Positions 27,642-33,919 of a stretch of 33,919 bases of DNA are shown one piece after another. Every line of letters begins with the position of its first letter. Position 1 is the stretch's first letter. The stretch covers positions 202,922 through 236,840 of the forward strand of contig NW_013657648.1 in NCBI RefSeq assembly GCF_000142905.1, written 5' to 3'. Below the pieces are notes generated by a model. That model ran no database searches, was not told the DNA's origin, and was given only the letters and a program-made list of their open reading frames with translations. This stretch comes from Thecamonas trahens ATCC 50062 (taxonomy: Eukaryota > Apusozoa > Apusomonadida > Apusomonadidae). The position numbers and the translations under genes are program-made.

Positions 27642-29978
27642 ATGGGAAACCAGGCGCTGTCCAAGTTTGCCTACACGGTGGAAGAGGTGGAATGGAGCGA
27701 CGGCGTGTGGAAGGTGGCGCCCGGACGGGCCAAGGCCGACGGCTCCGAGGTCACCGTCTTTATGGCCGACAAGCAAGGCGAAGCGAGCAGTGCTGTTGCT
27801 CTGGAGCTTGCCGAACGTGCTGCTCGGCGCCTGGCTGGTCTTCGCTATCCACACATGCTTGCCGTTGTCGAGGTCGTTGACTCGGCCTCGTCGCTCATCG
27901 TTGTCACTGAGCGCGTTCGCCCGCTTGCCGCCGTCCTCGGCGATGGCGATCTGCCGCCTGCCTGCAAGCTGATGGGCGTGTATGCGCTGGCATCGGCGCT
28001 CTCATTTATGCACGCCACCGCAGGCATGCTCCATGGCGGCATCGGCATCGACTCGGTCTTTGTCACGCCCGGCCTGGAGCTCCGCCTCGGCGGCCTGGCT
28101 TTCGCCACCCCACTCACTGATCCGTCCGAGCTGGGCGGAACCATGCAGCGGGCTTCTGCCGCGGGTTTTCTGCCATCGCTGGCGCCGTTCCGCGCGCCCG
28201 AGGTCCTGCGCGCCGAGTGGCGATCGGTCGGTACGCCTGCGGACGTCTTTGCCCTCGGCGGCATCATCGGGTGCATCTTTGCAGACCTGGCATCCGAGGT
28301 GGCGTCGTCAGACACGCTGCTGAGCGGCGAGGTAGTCCGCGCGCTGCCCCCAGCTCTCGCCAAAGTCCACCGGGCCATGCTTTCGGACGCGCCAGCGGCG
28401 CGGCCGACGGTGGCGCAGCTGGCGGCGCTGCCTGTGTTTGGCTCGGACCCGTTCGTGAGCCTCTCTCTGGCGCTCGACGAGCTGGCTGTGCAGGACGACC
28501 GGGCCAAGGCGCGGATCCTTGCGCGGCTCGACGCTGCGGTTGAGACTCTGCCGCTCGCGTTTTGCAAGTACAAAGCGGCGCCGGCGCTGGCACAGTCGAT
28601 CGAGTTTGGCGAGCCGTCGGCGGCAGTCCTCGCGCCGCTGGTCAAGATTGGCGGGCGACTGGACGAAGACGAGTTTGCCAAGCTCATTCTCCCGGCCGTC
28701 ATCAAGCTGTTCTCCGCCAACGACCGCGCAGTGAGGTCGTCCCTGCTGGAGAACCTCGGCTCCTTTGCCAAGCACCTGCCGGTGTCGGTGGTGAACTCCC
28801 AGATCTTTCCCGCCATTGAGAACGGGTTCATCGACCGATCGGCCCTGCTCCGCAAGCTTACGCTCAAGTCGTTGCTGCACCTGGTCGACAAGCTGAGCAC
28901 GAGCACGCTCGACTCCCGGGTGCTCAAGCACCTCGCGCGGCTGCAGCAGGACGAGACGCCGGGCATCCGCGCCAACACCACCATCTGCCTCGGCAAGATC
29001 GCCCCGCACCTCTCGCCTGGCATGCAGGCCAAGGCGCTCATTCCGGCGTTTACCCGCGCCATGCGGGACGACTTTGAGTGGTCACGTGTGGCCGGCGTCA
29101 AAGCCATGGTCGCCTCGCTCCCGCTCTTCGAGCCGACCATCCACGCCACCAAGATTCTGCCCTCGCTCGGTGTCCTCACTATCGACGGTGCAGCCAACGT
29201 CCGCAACGCTGCCTTTGCCGCCATCGACATTGTTGTCGCTAGCCTCAAGGACCACGCTGCAGGTTTGGACGCTGCCGCCGAGGCCTCGGCCGCCGCAGCA
29301 GCAGCCAACGGGGCAACTGCCATCGGCTCAGACCCGCAACCGTCGGGCTCGGGCTCGGGCTCCTCATGGTTCTCCTCGCTCAAGAGCATGGGCAAGAAGC
29401 TCGGCTCGCCAGCCCAGGTGAAGCAGGCTAAGCCCACTGCTCGCCCGGGAGCTGCCCGCCCAGCCGCTGCCCGCCCAGCCGCTGCCCGCCCAGCCGCTGC
29501 CCGCCCAGCCGCTGCCCGCCCAGCCGCTGCCCGCCCAGCCGCTGCCCGTCCGGCAGTTCAGTCGCAGCCCGCACCGTCACTCTCGCTCGCTGCGGCCACA
29601 GCCGCAGTCGACGATGACGACGACGGCGGTGGGTGGGGCGACTTGGAAGATGACGACGATGGATGGAACGCGTGGTCTGACGACGACGAAGCCGCCGCGC
29701 CGGTAGCCACCGCGAGCAAGGCTTCGGCCGTGGCAATGCCAGCGTCGGCGTCGGTCGCGGCAGCAGCACCAGCACCGGCACCGGCACCGGCACTGGCGCC
29801 AGCATCAGTCTCGCGATCGCTCTCGCTCTTTGACGCCATTGGAGCCGACAACGACGATGGCGACGACGATGACGACGACGGCGGCGGTGGATGGGACTGG
29901 GGAGACATGGATGACGATGACGACGATGACGACGACGACGGCCAGGCGATGCCGCCGATGGACCGCAAGCTCGACTGA
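27642..29978 (+). CDS. SCYL1: SCYL1-type SCY1-like pseudokinase with C-terminal RKLD
   Basis: SCY1-like pseudokinase that works with COPI coats in Golgi-to-ER retrograde traffic. Residues 1-290 form a degenerate kinase fold: the catalytic HRD is replaced (MLHGGIGIDSVFVTPGLELR) and DFG reads GGL, as in SCYL1. Residues about 340-560 are HEAT repeats with LLENLGSFAKHLPVSVVNSQ, FIDRSALLRKLTLKSLLHLV and DETPGIRANTTICLGKIAPH, all close to SCYL1. The tail is low-complexity: six perfect 15-bp repeats coding Ala-Ala-Arg-Pro-Ala, then two acidic Trp-containing blocks (GGGWGDLEDDDDGWNAW and GGGGWDWGDMDDD). It ends exactly in RKLD, the COPI-binding terminus described for SCYL1. The start at 27642 gives 778 residues. 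It converges on UFM1 with 11 bp between stops. Confidence 0.92.
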   Translation: MGNQALSKFAYTVEEVEWSDGVWKVAPGRAKADGSEVTVFMADKQGEASSAVALELAERAARRLAGLRYPHMLAVVEVVDSASSLIVVTERVRPLAAVLGDGDLPPACKLMGVYALASALSFMHATAGMLHGGIGIDSVFVTPGLELRLGGLAFATPLTDPSELGGTMQRASAAGFLPSLAPFRAPEVLRAEWRSVGTPADVFALGGIIGCIFADLASEVASSDTLLSGEVVRALPPALAKVHRAMLSDAPAARPTVAQLAALPVFGSDPFVSLSLALDELAVQDDRAKARILARLDAAVETLPLAFCKYKAAPALAQSIEFGEPSAAVLAPLVKIGGRLDEDEFAKLILPAVIKLFSANDRAVRSSLLENLGSFAKHLPVSVVNSQIFPAIENGFIDRSALLRKLTLKSLLHLVDKLSTSTLDSRVLKHLARLQQDETPGIRANTTICLGKIAPHLSPGMQAKALIPAFTRAMRDDFEWSRVAGVKAMVASLPLFEPTIHATKILPSLGVLTIDGAANVRNAAFAAIDIVVASLKDHAAGLDAAAEASAAAAAANGATAIGSDPQPSGSGSGSSWFSSLKSMGKKLGSPAQVKQAKPTARPGAARPAAARPAAARPAAARPAAARPAAARPAAARPAVQSQPAPSLSLAAATAAVDDDDDGGGWGDLEDDDDGWNAWSDDDEAAAPVATASKASAVAMPASASVAAAAPAPAPAPALAPASVSRSLSLFDAIGADNDDGDDDDDDGGGGWDWGDMDDDDDDDDDDGQAMPPMDRKLD
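29451..29555 (+). repeat. 15-bp tandem repeat inside SCYL1 (6 perfect copies plus 1 imperfect)
   Basis: Unit GCTGCCCGCCCAGCC repeated without change from 29451 to 29540, then one diverged copy to 29555. It encodes an Ala/Arg/Pro linker between the HEAT repeats and the acidic tail. Perfect identity at the DNA level implies recent expansion and likely length polymorphism. Confidence 0.95.
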
Positions 29979-29989
29979 GGGTCACCCGC

Positions 29990-30357
29990 TCAGAGCGAGC
30001 CGACACGGTCGCGCGGAATGAGCCGCAGATCGCCGCCGTGCTTGAGGAAGACAGAGGCAGCAGACTGCGAGGGCAGGACGCCGACGCCGTCGTGGGTAAT
30101 GATGGCGGATGTGGCCGGCGGGACGCCAAACTGCTCCGCAGCGAACCGAGTGACAGCGGTAAACGGAGTCGACTCCTTGACCCGAAACACTTTGTACGGC
30201 AGCGACGGATCCGAGGTCAGCGTCACCTTGAACGACACCGTCTGCTCGGCCGGCTTGTCAGCGGATGCGGCCCTGTGGCAAGGATGGGTATGGGTGAGTG
30301 CAGGGTGGTCAGGAGAGGCACGTGGGGGGATGGAAGAGGACTACACATGGCGTACAT
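29990..30357 (-). CDS. UFM1: UFM1 ubiquitin-like modifier, start codon apparently split by an intron
   Basis: Ubiquitin-fold modifier 1, conjugated by UBA5/UFC1/UFL1 to ER-associated ribosomal and other proteins. The exon 30272-29990 encodes [51 protein letters not shown] and [19 protein letters not shown]. The tail RVG-SL matches a UFM1 precursor whose two residues after the glycine are removed by UfSP. No ATG lies in this exon at the N-terminus; the conserved part starts with GTG. Upstream, the acceptor CCACAG ends at 30273, leaving G-GCC-GCA. An upstream AT directly followed by GTACGC (30357-30356, donor at 30355) would create the start codon AT/G and give [16 protein letters not shown]. 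The predicted product is 94 residues, with an 83-nt intron. The gene is certain; the exon 1 assignment is inferred. Confidence 0.9.
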
Positions 30358-30724
30358 GGTCGGTTGAAGAAGAAGGTGATACGAGAGGTGTGCTGGGGAT
30401 GGTCGAGAGCAGGAGAGGGAGAGAGAGGGGAGACGGGGGACCGTCTGTCCCTGAATAACCGCATGTGAAATAATCGTTGAAAGATTAATCGCATATGACA
30501 TAATCGTTGAACGATTCACCGCATGTGACATAATCGTTGAACGATTAATCACATGTGAAATCATCGTTGAACGATTCACCGCATGTGAAATAATCGTTGG
30601 CCACAGCAGAACGAATGGAAGACGCGCGCTCGTCACAATGCCGATCCTGCTGCCGGTATGCCAGAGGGCACCGCACAGAAAGAGCGTTACTCTCCACTCT
30701 CACCCGCACCAAGCACACAGGGTC
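30358..30724. promoter_or_regulatory. Divergent promoter region between UFM1 and RPT2
   Basis: Start-to-start region of about 367 bp between UFM1 (minus) and RPT2 (plus). Its central third is a 30-bp tandem satellite (30460-30600). The flanks contain a GA-rich patch at about 30405-30438. Both 5' leaders and both promoters must lie here. I see no other gene. Confidence 0.6.
30460..30600 (+). repeat. 30-bp tandem repeat, 4.7 copies, built from palindromes
   Basis: Units at 30460-30489, 30490-30519, 30520-30549, 30550-30579 and a partial 30580-30600. Each contains the core ATAATCGTTGAACGATT or a close variant. AATCGTT-G-AACGATT is a palindrome around one central base, and TTCAC-CGCAT-GTGAA is a second inverted repeat; copy 4 has TCACATGTGA instead. 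It is AT-richer than its surroundings. Confidence 0.95.
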
Positions 30725-32269
30725 ATGGGAGCCAACCAGGGCGTACGTGGACAGAGTGTTGGCTGGAGGGGATGGCCAAGGCGGCTGGAGTGGGGAGGGT
30801 CGCCTTGGGTGGGGGGAGGGGGAGGGGGGAGGAGGCCAAAGGGAAAAATGGGCGACAGGTCGCACTCGGAGCGGGTGGGGTGACGGAGGGGGATGGGGCA
30901 GGTGAGGAGGGGGAAGGGCATGGCTAACAGTCAAGGTGGTGTGTGTGGAGGGAGGTAGCGGCCGAATCAGGGAGGAAACAATGGGGATGGGGACAAGAAG
31001 GACGACGGGAAGAAGCGGTACCAGCCGCCGCCGCCGACGTCGATCGGCAAGAGGCGGAAGCGGCGGAAGGGCCCGGACGCGGCGTCTCGGCTGCCGACAG
31101 TGCGGCCGCAGAAGAAGTGCAAGCTAAGGCTGCTCAAGCTAGAGCGGGTGAAGGACTACTTGCTGCTGGAGGAGGAGTTCATCACCAACCAGGAGCGACT
31201 CAAGCCGGCGGAGAAGAAGAACGAGGAGGAGCGCGAGAAGGTGGAGGAGATCCGCGGTACGCCGCTCGGCGTGGGCTCGCTGGAGGAGGTCATCGACGAG
31301 AAGCACGCCATTGTGTCGTCGTCGGCCGGATCCGAGTACTATGTCAACATGATGTCGTTTGTCGACAAGGACGAACTCGAGCCCGGGGCATCCATCCTCC
31401 TCCACCACAAGACGCTCTCGGTGGTCGGCATTCTCTCGGACGAGGTGGATCCGATGGTGAGCGTGATGAAGGTCGACAAGGCGCCGACTGAGTCGTACGC
31501 CGACATTGGCGGTCTCGAGTCGCAGATCCAGGAGATCAAGGAGGCTGTCGAGCTCCCGCTCACCCGCCCTGAGCTGTACGAAGAGATCGGAATCAAGCCG
31601 CCTAAGGGCGTCATCCTGTACGGCGAGCCCGGAACCGGCAAGACGCTTCTCGCTCGCGCCGTGGCCAACCAGACCTCGGCAACCTTCCTCCGCGTCGTCG
31701 GCTCGGAGCTCATCCAGAAGTACCTCGGCGAGGGTCCCAAGCTCGTGCGCGAGCTCTTCCGTGTCGCCGAGGACAACGCGCCGTCCATCGTCTTTATCGA
31801 CGAGATCGACGCTGTCGGCTCCAAGCGCTACGACTCTACGTCCGGCGGCGAGAAGGAGATCCAGCGGACCATGCTCGAGCTGCTCAACCAGCTCGACGGG
31901 TTTGACGAGCGCGGTGACGTCAAGGTCATCATGGCCACCAACCGCATCAAGGCTCTCGACCCGGCCCTCATCCGCCCAGGCCGCATTGACCGCAAGATCG
32001 AGTTTACGCTTCCGTCCGCAAAGGTCCGCGCCTCCATCCTCGGCATCCAGACCCGCAACATGAACCTCGCCGACGATGTCGACCTTAACGTCATCGTCTC
32101 GTCGCGCGCAAAGATGTCCGGCGCCGACATCAAGGCCATCTGCACCGAGTCGGGCCTCCTTGCCCTTCGCGAGCGGCGCATGCGCGTCACCCAGGCAGAC
32201 TTTCTCAAGGCCATGGAGAACGTTCTCTACCGCAAGAAGGAGAACCTTCCCGAGGGCCTCTACCTCTAG
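30725..32269 (+). CDS. RPT2: 26S proteasome regulatory ATPase Rpt2 (S4, PSMC1), two exons
   Basis: AAA+ ATPase of the proteasome base. A six-codon exon 1 (30725-30742) reads MGANQG, then donor GTACGT. The acceptor AATCAG ends at 30970 (intron 228 nt, phase 0). Exon 2 begins [20 protein letters not shown] and runs in frame into the coiled coil ([20 protein letters not shown]), OB domain and AAA domain. AAA motifs: Walker A GEPGTGKT near residue 224, Walker B IVFIDEID, and the arginine-finger region [11 protein letters not shown]. The C-terminus is LYL, the HbYX motif that opens the 20S gate. MGANQG fits an N-myristoylation signal, as known for Rpt2 (human MGQSQS). Total 438 residues; human 440. 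Walker A has Glu where human has Pro, a position that varies among Rpt2 proteins. Confidence 0.96.
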
Positions 32270-32402
32270 CCACAGCAGCAACTCCCAGCCTTTGGTCATG
32301 TAAAAGCAGAGGCGCCAGGCGTCGAGCCAAGCCAGGCCAGGCCAGACCGTGTTTGGCACCGCGGGCGAGCCACCAACACGGAACACTGCTCGCACTCGAA
32401 TC

Positions 32403-33619
32403 ATGGACGCCCGCCAGGCACTGCTTGAGGCCAAGGCCAAGTGGAGCCAGGTATGGCCGAAGACGGGGTGGAGGTGAGGGTGGGAAGGAGGGGGAAGGGG
32501 GGGAGGGGGGAGGGGAGGGGGGGGGAGGGGGGGGGGGACATTCGGGAGAGCCACACTCACTGCACACCGAGATGGGGGGAGGGGGGGGGGGGACTCGCGT
32601 ACGCAGCGGCTGCACAAGGCAGTGGAGGCGGATGCCTGGGGGCAGGTGGTGGAGGCCGCAGAGGGATATGCGGTGTAGGTGGCCAGGTGGCTGGGAGATG
32701 CAGGGGTGGCTGGACAGGGAGGTGCTCGTGTGGGCGAGAGGGCGGCATGGGAAAGGACTTATGGCTGTGGTGTTTGGAGTGGAAACAGGGCCGGAAAGCG
32801 GATTGTGCGGATGCAGGATGCGGCATGCGTGGATGTGCTATCGCGGGCAGTGCTGGGCAAGATCTATCTGTGCGTGCAGATGCGGATCAAGGCGCTGGGC
32901 ACGGATCCGACGGACGCTGGCGGCAGCGGCGGCGGCGGCGAAGCGAGCATCGAGGGAGAGTTCCCGCTGGCAGAGATGCAGGTGCTTGACGTGTATGTCA
33001 GCGGGCTTTTTGCAAACGGGCCAATCCGGCCTGGCGACGACGGCTTTCCGGTCGACATTGCGGCATATGAGGCTCAGCGGGTGGCAGCCGACGGCTCACG
33101 GGTGGCGTCGCGGCCGGTGAAGCGAGCCGAGGCGCCGGCTGGTGGCTTCTTGCTTCCCCCACCGGCGCCGTTTCCGGGCGGAGGAACGCAGGTCTCGATT
33201 TACCTGGACCGCATCGGCTTTGCGGACGCCGAGTCCTACCTCGAGCCGCGGATCACCATCACCGTGGTCGACGGACGCGGCAAGCTCCTCGAATCTGCGC
33301 AGGAGACGCCTGTAGCGGTCCGAAAGGATGCCAGCTACGTGTACTTTGGCGCACGCGTTGAAATCCAGAGCAACATCGAGACGCTGCCGCGTGACGCGGC
33401 TATCTTTTTGAGTTTAAGCACTACAAGCCCAAGAAGGCCAAGCTCTCGACGCGCGCGTTCTGTCTGCTCGAGCCCGACGAGCTTGGCGCTGACGGCGAGG
33501 AGCTCCTGCTGGAGATCTATAAGAAGCCCGCAGACTTTAAGCGAAAGAAGAAGCTGAAGCTCTTCTCGGACGCGCCACTGTTTCTCCATGTGCGACTGAC
33601 GCAACGTAGGGACAGCTGA
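32403..33619 (+). CDS. AIDA: AIDA (axin interactor, dorsalisation-associated) homologue, three exons, frameshifted
   Basis: Homologue of animal AIDA, known in vertebrates as an Axin-binding protein with a C-terminal C2-like membrane domain. Exon 1 (32403-32450) reads MDARQALLEAKAKWSQ, with donor GTATGG. Exon 2 (32607-32672) contains ADAWGQVVEAAEGYA, matching DSWGQLVEAIDEY of AIDA, and exon 3 starts at 32817. Introns are 156 and 144 nt, both phase 0; the second donor (GTGTAG) is weak. The C2 part has VSIYLDRIGFADAESYLEPR and DASYVYFGARVEIQSNIETL. The frame then breaks at the T5 run 33405-33409: the current frame ends at 33557, while the family sequence continues one frame over as EFKHYKPKKAKLSTRAF and IYKKPADFKRKKKLKLF to the stop at 33617-33619. 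Adding one T gives about 305 residues; human AIDA is about 306. The tail-to-tail gap to the next gene is 43 bp. Confidence 0.88.
32485..32592 (+). repeat. G-run tract in AIDA intron 1
   Basis: The first AIDA intron contains many G runs separated by single A or T (32485-32537) and another 15-16 base G run at about 32577-32592, just before the acceptor at 32606. The runs are on the transcribed-sense strand. Confidence 0.8.
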
Positions 33620-33662
33620 GAGCGCAGCGCGACGCCAGCAAAGGAATGAACGCGTGGACAAC

Positions 33663-33919
33663 TCATCCGCCTGAACGGACCTCGGCAATCTTGGACTGGA
33701 CTCGCGCCCGCTCGTCAGGCGTGGAGGCGGCCTCGAGCTTGCGGCCGAGCGACTCGAGCAGGTCGAGCGACTTTTTGTACTCTTGCGCCTTGCCGTAGTC
33801 CTGCCGGTCCGACGCTTGGGTCATGGCCTTACGGAGCTTGTTACACGCCTTGCGAATAAAGGCGAGATCTTCGGCAATGGCCGGGTCCACGTTGCCGCGC
33901 GACGGCGGCGCACGGCCGG
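33663..33919 (-). CDS. Partial unknown protein (C-terminal end; continues beyond the window)
   Basis: Open frame running in from the right edge and ending at 33663. The visible 84 residues are helical and charged: EDLAFIRKACNKLRKAMTQA, DYGKAQEYKKSLDLLESLGR, STPDERARVQSKIAEVRSGG. There is no ATG in the visible part (codons up to 33917 are open), so it is the 3' end of a longer gene. The DYGKAQEYK-x4-LL-x3 pattern is reminiscent of short UVR-like helical hairpins, but I do not assign a family. Confidence 0.6.
   Translation of the reverse strand, partial: GRAPPSRGNVDPAIAEDLAFIRKACNKLRKAMTQASDRQDYGKAQEYKKSLDLLESLGRKLEAASTPDERARVQSKIAEVRSGG

Noticed and set aside
27845-29437. Minus-strand open frame opposite SCYL1 (about 530 codons)
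   Set aside because: Shadow with Ser/Arg/Ala-rich composition; SCYL1 explains the region.
30460-30600. CRISPR array
   Set aside because: Repeats are contiguous with no spacers, and the genome is eukaryotic.
30223-30636. Minus-strand open frame translating the 30-bp repeat as a 10-residue peptide repeat (HAVNRSTIMS type)
   Set aside because: A 30-bp unit is automatically open in some frame when it lacks stops. The copies vary at positions that change the peptide but keep the DNA palindrome, so DNA-level function is more likely.
31139-32617. Long minus-strand open frame opposite RPT2 (about 492 codons)
   Set aside because: Shadow of the highly biased RPT2 codons on the other strand; no domain.
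1-33919. tRNA, rRNA or transposon genes
   Set aside because: I found no tRNA-like cloverleaf, rRNA segment, transposase or reverse-transcriptase signature, and no long terminal repeats. A covariance-model scan would be the decisive test.

Overview
The window reads as nuclear DNA from a GC-rich, gene-dense unicellular eukaryote. Every recognisable product is eukaryotic: proteasome Rpt2, ribosomal uS17, UFM1, TRAPPC4, coronin-7, HRD1, NSE4, SCYL1 and AIDA. Genes lie 10-600 bp apart on both strands, and the few introns are short (83-535 nt) and sit near the 5' ends of genes. Intergenic DNA is full of simple repeats and C or G homopolymers. The gene set and style fit a free-living protist close to the animal/fungal/apusomonad side of the tree (Thecamonas-like). 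That placement is inferred from composition and protein similarity in memory, not from a database search. A 524-bp run of Ns (17785-18308) shows this is draft assembly, and several genes carry single-base breaks that look like assembly errors.

Layout. 1-382: repeats. 383-1257 (+): ELO fatty-acid elongase, broken by a one-base frameshift. Then a long minus-strand series follows: NSE4 (1318-2325), ribosomal protein S11/uS17 (2640-3648), HRD1-type ER ubiquitin ligase (3803-6057), coronin-7 type protein (6295-9336), Mgm1/OPA1-type dynamin (9604-11823), an unknown protein with a new-looking tandem Cys/His module (12411-13604, tail possibly to 12095), and weak coding sequence at 13582-14093. On the plus strand come a MYND-finger protein (14330-15894) and a YggS/PLPBP pyridoxal-phosphate protein (16162-16905), converging on TRAPPC4 (minus, 16930-17650). 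After the N gap come a 1260-residue FtsX-like permease (+, 18566-22348), overlapping tail-to-tail with a coiled-coil protein (minus, 22335-25040). An AAAP amino-acid transporter (+, 25644-27431), SCYL1 (+, 27642-29978), UFM1 (minus, 29990-30357), Rpt2 (+, 30725-32269), AIDA (+, 32403-33619) and the 3' end of an unknown gene (minus, 33663-33919) complete the window.

Several short first exons become visible only when splice sites are compared with conserved protein starts: RPS11, HRD1, coronin, TRAPPC4, UFM1, RPT2 and AIDA. In every spliced gene the first intron falls within the first 43 codons, and the rest of each gene is almost uninterrupted. UFM1 and RPT2 share a divergent promoter containing a 30-bp tandem repeat built from palindromes.

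There is no operon logic here. Several genes serve protein quality control and membrane traffic (HRD1, UFM1, Rpt2, SCYL1, TRAPPC4), but apart from the UFM1/RPT2 shared promoter I see no evidence that their proximity is functional. The most unusual items are the two-FtsX-domain permease in a eukaryote, the tandem Cys/His module, the palindromic promoter satellite, and a UFM1 start codon apparently split by an intron.
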